A stretch of DNA of 64,000 nt from the NCBI GenBank assembly GCA_025769875.1, contig JAGFNK010000056.1, positions 1 to 64,000 on the forward strand. Direction: 5' to 3'. Below the pieces are notes generated by a model that worked only from the letters and a program-made list of their open reading frames with translations, ran no database searches and was not told the origin of the DNA. This document shows, in pieces, positions 23,871-35,599 of the stretch (its first letter is position 1; the number at the start of each line of letters is the position of its first letter). The stretch is from Russula earlei. Taxonomy: Eukaryota; Basidiomycota; Agaricomycetes; Russulales; Russulaceae. The position numbers were made by a program, and so were the translations under genes.

Positions 23871-24211
23871 CTTTTAGTGGTGGGTTGGATGATCAAGAAT
23901 TACTATAAAAGGCAATTGGGTTTGCAAGAGAATCAGGCGTTCAATCACATGTTAACTTATGCATATAAGTGAGTTAACAATAAGATAACTACTTACCTTT
24001 TTCCCCTATCAAAACAAAACAAAAAAGTTATCATGTTTCTGATTGACCAGTGCACCATCCACCCCATCACCCCTTCCAGCCCAAGCAAGTGCTCCTCACA
24101 CAACACAATGTTTGAAGTTCAGGCATTGTTACAGCATTGTGGCCATTGGAGCATTAGCTCAGGGTTCAATGGGGCTAAGTCCCTGTGACTTGGTTCAAGG
24201 GTTCAATGGGG

Positions 24212-25010
24212 GCTGGTGTCCAGACTCACTGTGGAACAATCCAGTTCAAGAGTGAGATAAGAGCTCGGAGATGAGTTGGCTGAGTTCAAGGACAAAGTTG
24301 GCAAAGAGCATGGTCCAAACAAGTAGCAAGTACCAGAGAGGGACTGGTACTGGCTGTGAGAGGTGATCACAGAAAGAGAGGGCCAGATTGTGTTAGATAG
24401 GGTGGTCACAAAGGAGTACCCTCAGTAGCAGAGTGCCACAAATCAAATGGACAGTCTGAGGAATGTCTGCTACTTTATTGAGTGCTTATATACTACAAAG
24501 GAACTGCTAAATAGGGAACAAGTCATAACCTTGTTACAAAGCACAGTTGATGGGTGAGTAAGAAGTTGGAGTATGCTTACTGAGCATGCTCAGTCATGCT
24601 CAGTAAGCTGCTGAGTAAGAAGGCTCATATTGATGAGTAAGAGCCTTTTAGTGTCCACATGTTCACTGCTAGTACATGTGCAGAGCACCTGATTCATTTA
24701 CTGTTAGTTAGTTAGTTTAGGGCCGGTCATCTGAGGACTTGTAGTTTGATTCAGGGAATAGAGTTGTCCATAAGGCCCCTTATATAGTTCTATTAGGGTC
24801 TTTAGAGTTGACCCTAATACTTCTATTAAGGTCCCTAGTGTTGCCTTATAGTTTGTTCTGAGGTTATTAGAGTTATTCTAATAACATGTTGTAGGGCCTT
24901 TAGTATCTTTGTTAGTGCCTCTTGTAGAGCACTTTGGGTCATCCTACAGGGTCTTTAGGGAGGCTATAATACTGTCCTGTATTGCTAAAAGGGTTGCCTG
25001 TCACCAACTG
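24212..25010 (-). repeat. LTR-like repeat, copy 1
   Basis: About 800 bp, repeated directly at 25424-26205 with moderate divergence. It starts at a TGTCCAGACTCACTG-like end and holds GGACAGTCTGA, TGCTTATATACTAC and the near-palindromic GAGCATGCTCAGTCATGCTC. Parts resemble the solo LTR at 27170-27998 read on the opposite strand, so these look like a related LTR family on the minus strand. Exact ends were not settled. Confidence 0.6.
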
Positions 25011-25423
25011 GGGGTGGTGTTGCTGACAAATTGTTTCATGCATGAGACATGCGCACTGAGTTGAGCGAGAACAAGAAGTTCTCACAAAGATTGGGGATCT
25101 TGGTGACAACAATGCTGAGGCAATTATGTACTGTGGAGAGGAAAAGCAACTGTTAAGTCTTCACATTTGAAGACTTAGAGGTTTGAGAGGGATTTCGAGA
25201 CAATTGTGTTAAGGCTCCAAAGTGCCTTAAATAAGATCAATGGTTGCATCTATGAACATGTCCTACCAATGCAGATATGCTTGAGTCAAGCAAGCAATGC
25301 TTGTGGAGGGGAAGGAGTGTTAGATTTTTCTGGAGTATGGCAACAAGATGAGAGGGGCTCTGCAGATGGGGTAGGAGTCAACTGTTTGGAATTGGCAAAC
25401 TAAGTCAAGCTTAAGGCTCAACT
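25011..25423. other. Internal remnant between two LTR-like repeats
   Basis: About 410 bp between the two repeats. A 65-codon frame at 25206-25403 shows no recognisable motif. If the repeats are a pair of LTRs, this is a much-deleted internal region. Confidence 0.4.
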
Positions 25424-26205
25424 TGTCAAGACTCACTGTTGAACAATCCAGTTCAAGAGCGAGGGAGAAGTTCAAAGACGAGTCGATTGACATCCAAGAC
25501 TGCATGAGCAAGGAGTAGGGTCCAAAGCAGTGCTAGGTACCAAAGAGGAACTGTCACTGGTAGTATTGAGAAGTTACGCAGGGAAGAGGCCAGAATGATC
25601 ACAAGGGGACAGTCCTTAAAGGAGCATCCCAGGGATAGAGAGTGCTGTAAACAAATGGACAGTCTGAAGACTGTCTGCTACTTTATTGAGCGCTTATATA
25701 CTACAGGGGAACTGCTAAATATGGAACAAGTCATAACCTTGTTATCAAGCACAATTGCTGGATGAGTAAGAAGTCGGAGTATGCTTACTGAGCACGCTCA
25801 GTCATGCTCAGTAAGCTGCTGAGTAAGAAGGCTCTTATTGATGAGTAAGAGCCATTACTGTCCACGTGTTCACTGCTTTAGTACACATGTGAAACACCTG
25901 ATTCATTTACTTGTTAGTTAGTTTAGGGCTGGTCATTTGAGGACTTGTAGTTTGGTTCAGGGAATAGAGTTGCTTATAAGGCCCCTTATATAGTTCTATT
26001 AGGGTCATTAGAGTTGACCCTAATACTTATACTAAGGTCCTTAGTATTGCTCTATAGTTTGTTCTATGGTTATTAGAGTTAGTCTAATAATGTGTTGTAG
26101 GCTTGTTAATGTCTTGTTAGTGCGTCTTGTAGAACACTTAGAGTCATCATAAAGGGTCCTTAGAGAGGCTATAATACTGTCCTTTATTGCTAAAAGGGTT
26201 GCCAC
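25424..26205 (-). repeat. LTR-like repeat, copy 2
   Basis: Second copy of 24212-25010 in the same orientation, sharing the run of short TTAGRGTYRACCCTAATAC-like motifs and the GGCTATAATACTGTCC end. Confidence 0.6.
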
Positions 26206-26835
26206 TAAGTGGGGCTTGCTGTATGTCGATTGTGCCAAGAATCGCTCGCGCGACAATGTGTGCACGATATTGTGGACACCTCTACTCACCCCTTTTGTCC
26301 ATGTGAACAGGGTGGCATCATAGAGGCTGGGTTTCCTCTAATAAGGAAGGGTCCTTCAAGGGCCCTCCCTGGGAAATGGTTCATGACAGGGAGAGGGGGA
26401 GCAAATGTGGTAGGAGGGGCTGCGAGTTCTGATGGGAGAGTTGGTTCTGTGTGTAGGAGAATGGTTGCCAAAGGCACGAAGTATTGTAGAAAGGGAGTCG
26501 TCTTCCCAAAGTTTGCAAGCCTGTATGATCATTGCTGCATGTTGTGCAGCATGTTGGACAAGTAGTTGGGTGTTGATAGTTGCAGCTGTTGAGGGGATGG
26601 CTCTCTAGACATTGGTAGGTGGATAAGTGCAGGGGAATAAGGAGGAGTGGGGACAAGGGTAGTGGAGGAGGCAGTGGGAGAGTTTGGTGTGGATGACATA
26701 TTATTGAGTGTTTGAGGGGAAGAGAGGTAGGGAACTAATGGTTGTTGATGAGGGTTTTTATACATCAGGTCATCCAGCCAAAGTGGAGTAGAATTCTTTT
26801 AGGAGTTTGGGGGCATTGAGGTCATGGTGATCAAC

Positions 26836-28766
26836 CTATGAGTCATCTGATGTCGGGTAGCCTTTCCAGTGTATGAGGTATTGAAGTTTACACGTTCGTC
26901 CGAATCTTCTGATGTCTAGAATTGCTTCAATCTTGTATTCTTCTTCACTTTCAATGATTGGAGGGGGGCATGTAAATGGTGTGCAGTATTCCTCCGTTTC
27001 CATGTATGGAAGGAGTAGGTTGACATGGAAGACATCATGTATTTTCATTGATGGTGGGAGTCAGAGTTGATAGGCAACTTTGGAAATTTTCTTCATGATG
27101 GGGAAGGGTCTGTATCTTTTAGGCATTAGTCTGTGTGTCCCTTGTGTTTTGAGATTTTTTGCCTCTAGCTGTTACGAACCAAGGCCAAGTCCTGGCCATA
27201 TATTATCCTGTTTCACTCAAGAAAGAACCCTCTCACATTACATCGCCAACCCACTTCTGTTTCATGGGCTACTACTCCTGTCGTACAAGATATCACTATT
27301 GCAAAGGCATTATGACATGACCAGGCACCCATTTCCTAATCTGGTAATCATCGCATGGCAGCCACATGGCCACTCAGCCACCAGGAGCCCGAAACAGCAG
27401 CATGAACTCCTACAACTTGTTGCATAACTCATATGATGTCATTCAGCTCCAATAACATCATGGCTGACTGAGCAACTCCACACTGACCTCATCCACTCAC
27501 CAAGCACTCCACAGTGATATCATAATGATGTCATTGCTCCACAATGATCAGTAATATGCTCAGTAAGCCTGAAACCTGACACAAGCGAGTTTATGACTCT
27601 GCAGTCCTATTGGATAGTACCAAGGAGTCTAGAATAGTCCCTGTTCTTTGTAATCGACCATGTACACAGTATATAAGCACCAATGAAGCATGGCAGTTGT
27701 CAGACTGTCCATTTGTGATACTCTCATCTTCCTGGGTACTCCTCTGCTGACCGCTCAGTCTAAAGTCTCCTCTTGTCCTCAGGGTACTCTTTAATGACCG
27801 CCTTGCCTAAAGCCCCTTCGCTGCACTGGCCTCCAACCTTTGCCTCTGCCTCCTGCAACACATACCAGTCCCCATCTGGTACATCCTAGTCATTTGGCTC
27901 GTCCTCCTGTTCAACGCTGCCTACACCGCATACCATCTGTTCCAACCCTTGCCCACCTGCTCCTGAGTCCTTAGTGATCAGCAGTATGTGTCTTGACACT
28001 AGCCATACAAGGGTTCCTTCTTTCATTTCTGAGATGTCTGGTCATAGGGGTTGTTGTTTACATTCTAGGAGCTGTTGTACATCCTTCCTTGCTTCTTCTA
28101 GTTCTTTGAGTTGATTGATTGAGGAAGGTACATTGTTGTCCTCAAGGCTGATGTTGATTTGGGGTTTGAATCCCATGAGGAGTTCATGCAGTGATTGATG
28201 TGATGTTTCATGTTTCCAGGAGTTGTGTGCATATTTGGCTAAGGGGAGTAATTTTGCCCAGGAGTGAGGGTGAGTCAAGGTCCAGGGTCTTAGGTACTGT
28301 TCTAGCCAGGCATTCATTCATTCTGTCTGTCCATCAGTTTGGGGGTGGAATGTGGTGGACATGTTTTGTTTGATGGCTAGATTCTTACACATGGGTTTGG
28401 AGGAGTTTGATGCAAATTGAGGGTCCCTGTCAGAGATGATTCTTTTGGGGATGCCAAACCAGGGCATGAGGTGTTTCAGATATTTGTGTGCAATGCCTGT
28501 TCCATCAATCATTTTGTTGCATGGGATGAATTTAGTCACTTTGGAACATCCTTGATCAACGATGGTGAGAACACTATCAAATCCTTATGATTTGGGTAGG
28601 TCCATGATAAGGTCCATTGACACATATTGGAAGGGGCCTTGTTCCACATATGTGTCAAGTGGAAAAGTTGTAGCTTTGTTTTTGGGTATGTTAGTTTTGG
28701 ACTCTTGGCATTTAGCACAACCTTTGATGTATCATTCCACAAATTGTTGTAGTCTGGGTCTCTCAT
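26836..28766 (-). pseudogene. Ty3/gypsy chromovirus integrase and chromodomain remnant
   Basis: Read from 28766 down: an RNase H/integrase linker, integrase core pieces (WFGIPKRIISDRDPQFAS, TTFHPQTDGQTE), then NAWLEQYLRPW and WAKLLPLAKYAHN, and after an interruption the C-terminal chromodomain (KIHDVFHVNLLLPY, then YKIEAILDIRR and LQYLIHWKGYP). This order is diagnostic for chromoviruses, whose chromodomain guides integration. Gag, protease and most RT are missing. Several stops and frame breaks are present, and the solo LTR at 27170-27998 splits it. Beyond 26836 there is only degenerate sequence. Confidence 0.87.
27170..27998 (+). mobile_element. Solo LTR inserted in the gypsy remnant, TSD CTAGC
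   Basis: An 829-bp unit from TGTTACGAACC to GTCTTGACA, flanked by the exact 5-bp duplication CTAGC at 27165-27169 and 27999-28003. Removing it joins the two parts of the gypsy integrase. A TATA-like ACAGTATATAAGC near 27665 fits plus orientation. No internal retroelement sequence is present. Confidence 0.88.
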
Positions 28767-29454
28767 AATGTTGTTTGATTAAACAAGCTGAAGCTTGCTG
28801 GGGCTACACCCCAGGGGTGCGCCTTTGGTGGTCCATGAGCATTCTCTTCATGTGTAATCCTTTTTTGGATAAAGGGAGAGGAGGTATATCATAATCCCAC
28901 AATGATAACCATGTGTAATCAAACCTTTTTACTTATAAGGCCCATTTTAGCAGTTATATTGGTGATTTCTGAAAAATCCTTGAGTTTCAAAAGTTTCAGT
29001 TTGGGTTCAAATTTCTGTTTCTAAAAGGCCCTAATATGCCTTTAGTATCACTCATTACTGGGTATAAGCCTTTTTTTGAGTGAATGTGTAATCTTCATGT
29101 CATCTAGCAGAATAATCCATATCAATACACTAAATCTCAACCAAAAACAGAGCTCTTACCATGATCCTATCAAAGACAGCAATTCATATGGCCAAGTCAA
29201 CTGCCAATCAGTATGTCCTTGATGTTAATCACTCAACCAACCATAGTGCTACAGCTCAGCCCAGTTAAACTGGATATAGATCAACTCATTTATCAATGGA
29301 AAATAAAACTAATCTTTATATTGACTGAAAGTAACATAATCAACTGGATGATCACATCCACATGGTGATTTCAGGAAATGGGCTGAGAGAAGAGAAGGCC
29401 AAGATGTTGGATATACAATCTGTCATATAGATTAATCCACTTCACTGTACCCAA
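28767..29454. other. No gene recognised
   Basis: AT-rich stretch after the gypsy remnant with frequent stops in all frames, probably more decayed element sequence. Confidence 0.4.
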
Positions 29455-29690
29455 GGCTAGGTAGCTCAGTGGTTAGAGCACCTGGTATATATCCAGGAGG
29501 GCCTGGGTTCAATCCCCAGTCTGGCCATTTTCTTAATTGCACCAGGATATAAGGGAATCATGTGAGCACATGTCAACCCCCTCCTCTGAGGTCCCCAGGT
29601 TGGGTCACATAGTGTTGAACCCACAAGTTGGACCCAAGAGGGTGGCAATGACTAAGCACCTCCTCTGAGGTCCCTCTATCTGTGGTTGCA
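29455..29690 (+). repeat. tRNA-derived SINE-like unit
   Basis: Positions 29455-29527 fold as a tRNA: a 7-bp acceptor with discriminator A, A box TAGCTCAGTGG, B box GGTTCAATCC, and a 5-bp anticodon stem CCTGG/CCAGG. The anticodon loop is TATATAT, lacking the near-universal T at position 33, so it is unlikely to be a working tRNA. A ~160-bp body follows, holding two copies of CCTCCTCTGAGGTCCC (near 29580 and 29662). That head-plus-body layout suggests a SINE. The 3' end and a target duplication were not found. Confidence 0.55.
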
Positions 29691-30985
29691 TTTCACAACA
29701 CAAGACACAACTCAATGCATGACATTGCATGTGCCAGAAACTGTCACATGCCATCAGGGTTTCAGGGGTGTGGGAATTGGCTGGTCATGCATCATGTCGA
29801 AGGGGTTGAAGAAATTTGAAGAAACTAAGATAGGGATGAGGGTATTAGATAAGAAACCAAAACAGGAAAGGAATGGAAAAATGCACACATGCATGGGGAA
29901 AAGAAGGCCAGGAGAACGTGTTCACAATGGAGATCATGATCATGCGGCATGTGCTGGCATGATGGAGGTGGCAAGGGAGTGGCATTGGGTGGGGCCATTC
30001 AGCCTTCATGTGGTGTGTTGATTTGTCGGGAGGCCACGTGCAATGGCACAGCATGCATTGAGGGCAAGATGATAAAGGTGGGGGAGTGGTGTTGAGCTGG
30101 ACTGTTTGCCTTCAGGTGCGTCAGTTGTCAGGAGAACACACATGCAAAGGTGATCGCAGTTGTGCGGCGTGTGTTGGTGTCATGGTAACTAGCCATGTCA
30201 GTTCTCAAGTGCAAAGACAAGTCAATAATAGAGATGTGTTCAAGAAACGGGCCGGTTCCCATGTATAAAGAGTAAGGATCCCTGCAGTGGTCAAAGTGTT
30301 TTATGCTAAACAGGTTATGGCCAATAGACCCTTCCTAGTACGACTCAGTCCATTGAGAAGCTAGGGTAAGTTTATAATGGGATAGACTAGGGCTGGTTCC
30401 ACTAGCTATATGCATTCAAGTCTGTCAGCGACCTTGAACAACATGGAGAGAGTAGAGGAAGGTAGGTCTTAAAGGAGGAGAGCTCTTCTCAGGGGAGTGA
30501 AGAGAGACTCTTAGGGAAGGAAGGGATAGGTAGAGTAGATGGTGATTGGTGTGTGTGAAGAGTTGGTGAGATGGAGATGTGGATGTGGTTTGAGGATTAG
30601 GAGCAAAGTGGGTTGCAGGTGAATATGTTGGACAAGAGTAGGTTGGATTCTACAAGAGACCAAGCTTAGGGCTTTGGTCACAAAGTACTGAGCTTATATA
30701 TACAGGAGAAGTGCAGCAATAGCTGTGCTTTGACTGTGCTACTAGTATAGTAGGAGTCATAATAAGTAGGAGTCATAGAAATGAGGCCACAAATGAGTCA
30801 TAACCAAGTAATCATGCTGCACAGCAAAAGTGCACAGCATTGCACAGTCGAAAACTAAGAAGTAGATATAAATGGAAGGAGAACCAAACAAAGGGAAAGT
30901 AACAGCAATCCAGTGTTACCTGGATGTGTATGGATCACATGATAACACAGAAAGGATCACAAGATGTAAGAGATCACAAGACTAG
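29691..30985. other. Retroelement-like debris, no gene recognised
   Basis: 29691-30280 holds imperfect internal repeats (CAGGAGAACRYRYWCA-like) without a coding signal. 30310-30985 has a TATA-like CTTATATATACAGG flanked by purine-rich DNA, like the other LTR-type repeats here, but I could not fix its ends. Confidence 0.35.
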
Positions 30986-30989
30986 GAAT

Positions 30990-31095
30990 ACACACATATG
31001 TACTCTTGTAAGTGATTTGCGGCCAGCCATATAGCTGTGTGGGTGAGTCGACATTGAGGCCGTGTGCCTTTGCGACAATTTTGCATGTCTTGTGG
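30990..31095 (+). repeat. Left arm of a ~105-bp inverted repeat
   Basis: Matches 32224-32334 in reverse complement, around the central GCGGCCAGCCATATAGCTGT. The arms are ~1.1 kb apart. Confidence 0.75.
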
Positions 31096-32223
31096 TCCAT
31101 GCGTGTGTGCTGTAGTGAGTTCCCAGGCTTCTGCATTTACATAGGCATAGGACTCTTCCTCCCCATCCTCATCAATAGCAGGAAGGGATGTCTTGGAAGC
31201 CTGAGCTTGTGGTTGTGATTGCTTTGGTCGAGTGGGAGTGCCTGAGCTGTCATTTTCATTTCCACCAGTTTTTTTTCGGGCAGCCTTCCTTTGGCCAGTA
31301 GTACATGTCGGTGCAGGCCGGCACGTTGCTTTGAGCCCATGAGGGTTTAGGGGATTGAAATGGAGGGGTAGAGTAAGGTATGGTGAGCAGCTCTGGGAAG
31401 GGAAGAACACCCTGTCATCATCCTGGAGTAGGAGTGGACAGGTGGACAGTTGATGAATAAGCCACATGACTCTTTACGCACTCGCTTTACGCTTTCTTTA
31501 CATCACGCTTTTCATCGCACACTCAACTAAACATATGCCACATGGCCAGGTGTTGTCTGATGATGCACACTGGATTATCTTACATATGTCTTCAAGATTG
31601 ACCCTTGACAATATCACCCATCACGTTAGCTCAAGGTTCAGTGGGGCCAAGTCCCTGTGACTTGGTTCAAGGGGTTCAGTGGGGCCGGCTCAAGGAGACC
31701 GGATCAAAGGTTTAGCGTCTCAAGGCGAGTCAGACAATGACTCAGTCCCGCAGACAGAGTTGATCTTCTGGTTTCACAGAAGAGTAGGGCGATGAAAGAG
31801 AGGCAGAGGAGGAAGAGGAACACAAGGGTTCCTTGAGGTGTGCTTAGGTCAAGCAAGGTGTAGGCCCAGCACAAGCGAAGTTGTGATTGAGAGAGAGTAC
31901 AGGGCAAGGGATGCGACAGGAAATGGACAAAGCTAAGCTTGGGGCATTCCCCAGCTTTTACAGGCGCTTAAATACTGTATGTAGCGAGGCTGTACAGTAC
32001 TATAAGCAGAACAATAAGTACAAGGCAGAATCAATAGCAAAAGTAGCTCAACAATAGATGAACAATAATAAGTGAAACACAATAGATGAAACACAATAAG
32101 GGATCACCATCAAGGGATAAAAACGGTAACCACGGAAATGGAGGTAATAAAAGGAACAATGATGGGAAAGAGATTATGGACGAACCGACAAGGGGGGTAA
32201 TCAATAACAGGAAGTACAAGTGA
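31096..32223. other. Spacer between inverted arms with an LTR-like repeat
   Basis: 31625-32223 begins with a direct-repeat motif (AAGTCCCTGTGACTTGGTTC flanked by GGTTCARTGGGG) also seen at 24150-24210, and has a TATA-like GCGCTTAAATACTG at 31967. It is probably another degenerate LTR. A 161-codon minus-strand frame at 30982-31467 crosses the left arm and encodes a Lys/Gln-rich segment I do not recognise. Confidence 0.4.
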
Positions 32224-32334
32224 GTTCCCCACAAGACATGCAAATTGTCGCAAAGGTGCACAGCCTCAATGTCGACTCACCCACACAGCTATATGGCTGG
32301 CCGCAAATCACTTACAAGAGTACATATGTGTGTA
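32224..32334 (-). repeat. Right arm of the ~105-bp inverted repeat
   Basis: Reverse complement of 30990-31095 with few mismatches. Confidence 0.75.
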
Positions 32335-33779
32335 TTCCTTTCATGCCATCTCCTCTTTGTCCTCACATCATCATCATCATCGCCACCAGCACAGCACCAC
32401 CCTTGCCCCCATCAACCACTGCACGCCCTCGCCCTCAATGCCCCCACCTTCACCATGCACCGACGAGTCCCAATGCACAGCTGAAGAGCCCCATACCATG
32501 CCACCGTCTTCGTTGCCATCAGACAGTGTTGCTACTGTACATTTCGGTATGCTTTTCTCCCCTTTTTTACTAGACTCTCATTTTGTTAGTCAGAGATCTG
32601 CACGCCGCCTATGCGTCCATTTCCCAGCCTGCCACCATCTTCCCTCTCCCTTTCTACTTCCATGCCCCCTCGCTCCTCTACCTCGCATCTGCCATCCAAG
32701 TTCTCCAATCATCCCACCCGCAATCGCGTTCAGCAGCGCCATCAGCGCCCAAGTGACCACCCACCAGCACTCTCCCTATCCCCCCTCCAGCCTCTCCTTT
32801 GCATCGTCTCCCCCTCCTCGTGTCAGTGACTCGACCACACCCCTTGTCACCACACCTGGCCTCGGCCATCCTTCACAAATTGCCACATGCCACTACCACA
32901 GCCACTGGAGACCATGACTCGATACCTCACGTTGTCCAGCTTCAGTCCCCTTCTCATGTCTAGATTTCCTTTCATATGCCTGTCTTTTGTGCTTTTCCTG
33001 TCCCTTAGCCTTAGTTCCCACCTGTATCTGCTACCATGTTGAATAAAGTTGCCCTGTTGTTCCCTTATCATCTGTGTGAACCTGAGTGCAGTCGAATGAA
33101 CAAATGCGTTCTTGCATTCCCACTAGGTGCTCCTCCTCTTTGGAGCTTCAGTCTTATGAAGTCATTCTGCATTCTTGGACACACTTCACCACCCCATGGG
33201 CTCAGGTGTGCACTTCCTGGGGGGGCTCCTTCCCAGCACATGACCATGCTACTGTCACACAATATGAGGGAAATGACGTTGCACACCACAATGCTTGAGT
33301 CAAAAACACTATGGGGCTGCCTCAAGACAGCCCATGGGTACAACATGAGGGAAAAATAATAGATATAGACTGCGATTTTGAGTTGTAATTCATCTAATAC
33401 ACATGTGGAGGTGGCTTGAGTCCAGCTCCACCAATTCTCACTCAAATCTCATGAAAACAATGGGGCTGCCTAGCCCTCATTCAGGCGATTCAGGGACAAT
33501 AAGTTTTATGTGAATTGAAGCTGTTTTGAGGGAGATATTTGCCCTGCACATTTGAGAGGGTTTTCTGTGCCGATTTGGGTGGAATTCAAACTCCACCAAA
33601 TGCGCTGAAAACTGGCAATAATTTTGTAAATAGGTGTGGAACTTGATCTTCTTCCTCAGTAGTAAGACTTCTCCAATTGTTCATAGGCTTTAAATGATGG
33701 TTATTGTCCAATGGCCATTGTTCCAAGGATATGTTATGGTGTAGGCTGGTTTTAGTCTTCCTTGGTGTTTTCTTAATGT
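32335..33779. other. No gene recognised; Pro/Ser/His-rich frames
   Basis: The plus frame 32330-32917 is His/Pro/Ser-rich and CT-biased, as expected for low-complexity DNA. 32930-33115 repeats 22440-22620. 33400-33779 has no coding signal and ends at the left terminus of the TIR element. Confidence 0.4.
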
Positions 33780-33898
33780 CGTTTTCACGTGACCTTGCAC
33801 TTGCCATTTATGGATGTCATTTCAAGTGTGAAATTAAAACTGCTATATCTCAACAGTTTCTCAACAGATTGCCTTGAAATTTTGCCAGTAGAACCTTA

Positions 33899-34463
33899 GG
33901 CCCCTTTTACCAACCAAGAATTCTTGAATCTTGAACTTGAACTTGATTTCAGGGATTTTCCAGGAGTGACAGGAGTGACAGGAGTGATGTAAGTAATATG
34001 ATGTATATGATAAATTAATATGCATTTTTTTCTGTTGTCATTTGCATATTCGCATATATGGGGTTACACATGATGTGTCAGCGTCAAACTTGGAGTCAAG
34101 CAGTCCAACTTGAGCTCAACATCTGGGTGCTTGCAGCCCCATTTTCACCAGAGCTGCACATACAAAATTTGCACAAAGATGTGCACCCACACATTGGTGA
34201 CACATGTGCTGCCTTAATGACATGCTTGCAATACCCCACTTGGAAGGAGTGGAAGGAAGGGGTTAGAAAAAATATTTTACATATCACATGCAAACCCAAC
34301 ACATGAATGCAAATCACACTGAAAAATAACTCATTTTGAAATAGACTCATATTAGTTTATTCATGTCACTTACATCACACCTGACATTCCCATCACTCCT
34401 GGAAAATCCCGAAATCCAAGTTCAAGTTCAAGATTCAAGAATTCTTGGTTGGTAAAAGGGGCC
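33899..34463. mobile_element. PIF/Harbinger-type MITE, TSD TTA
   Basis: A 565-bp element with ~70-bp near-perfect inverted termini starting GGCCCCTTTTACCAACC, flanked by TTA at 33896-33898 and 34464-34466. The 3-bp TTA duplication and GGCCC terminus are characteristic of PIF/Harbinger. The empty site is preserved in the right TIR near 46200, confirming the ends. It has no coding capacity. Confidence 0.9.
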
Positions 34464-34618
34464 TTATATACTATATCTAGGTGCAGCAAAAATATGGGAG
34501 TCTAATATTCAGTTCTTGAGATGTCAATTTTCAGGTGCTGACATGAGTGCAAAACTTTGAACTGCCATATCTCAACTGTTTCTCAACAGATTTACTTGAA
34601 ACTTCGACAGTGGGATCT

Positions 34619-35170
34619 TGTTAGGATTCTCTCGTTCTCTGACTGTCATTTGTCTTGATGACTCATCTGTGATTACTCATATGTCTGCTTACTGATCTTG
34701 ATCATGGTCGCTTACTGATTGCTTACTGATTGCTTACTCACTGCTTACTGATTGCTGAGTGATTGCTTACTGATTCATGACTGATACTAGGAAAGAATGA
34801 CTCACGCGTGAGTCATTTCTAACATTCTTCGAACTGCGCTCTCTGTATTTGCATACTACTGGTTCTCAGCTATGTGTACCCCGAGTTTCAGTACAAATCG
34901 GATCAGTAGTTATTGAGATATCGTATAAATAGTCTGTGGTACCAAGAAGTCGAGCCTTATGCTCGACTTACTCTCTCAACAAGACAACTATCTTGTTAAC
35001 CAATCTAAAACAACATACAGTGCAGACTCTAACTGAAAGAGGACCCTCTCTCTCTTTTCTACATTCAATCTTCCTGAGATAATATCAAAGGGTTCGAAGT
35101 CTAGTGCTTGAACTATATCAAGCAACTCTTTCACTAAAGAGTTGGTACTAAGATCCGCAGGATCTTAACA
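34619..35170 (+). mobile_element. Solo LTR, TSD GATCT
   Basis: A 552-bp LTR from TGTTAGGATTC to ATCTTAACA, flanked by GATCT at 34614-34618 and 35171-35175. TATA-like CGTATAAATAG is near 34930. GCTTACTGATT is tandemly repeated at 34700-34775. The right TIR keeps the empty site (GAGATCCCACTG near 46048). Confidence 0.92.
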
Positions 35171-35599
35171 GATCTCATGTCCTGTATCTAAATGCAGCCC
35201 AAGAGTTGGGGCATAATTATCAGTTCTTGAAGTTTCGATTTTTGGGTGCAATCTGAGTGTGAAATTTCGAACTGCCATATCTCAACCATTTCTCAATAGA
35301 TTGCCTTGAAACCTGGAAAGTAGAACCTTATATACTGTATCTAGGTGCAACTAAAATATGGGAGCCTAATATTCAGTTCTTGAAGTTTCGAATTTTGGGT
35401 GCCGATCTGCATGCGAAATTTTGAACAGCCATATCTCAACTATTTCTCAATGGATTGCCTTGAAACTTGGACATCAGAACCTCATGTACTGTATCTAGAG
35501 GCAGCCAAATAATTGGGTTTCATTTCACATTGTGGGGTGCCGACCCCAAGCATGATAAGATTACATTTGCTCTACAGCTGAAAACATGACATGATACAA

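Noticed and set aside
29455..29527. Functional tRNA-Ile (UAU) gene
   Set aside because: The anticodon loop lacks T33 and the unit continues into a repeat body, which favours a SINE or pseudogene.
32330..32917. 195-codon plus-strand His/Pro/Ser-rich frame
   Set aside because: Low-complexity CT-rich DNA with overlapping frames of similar length; it extends from an inverted-repeat arm.
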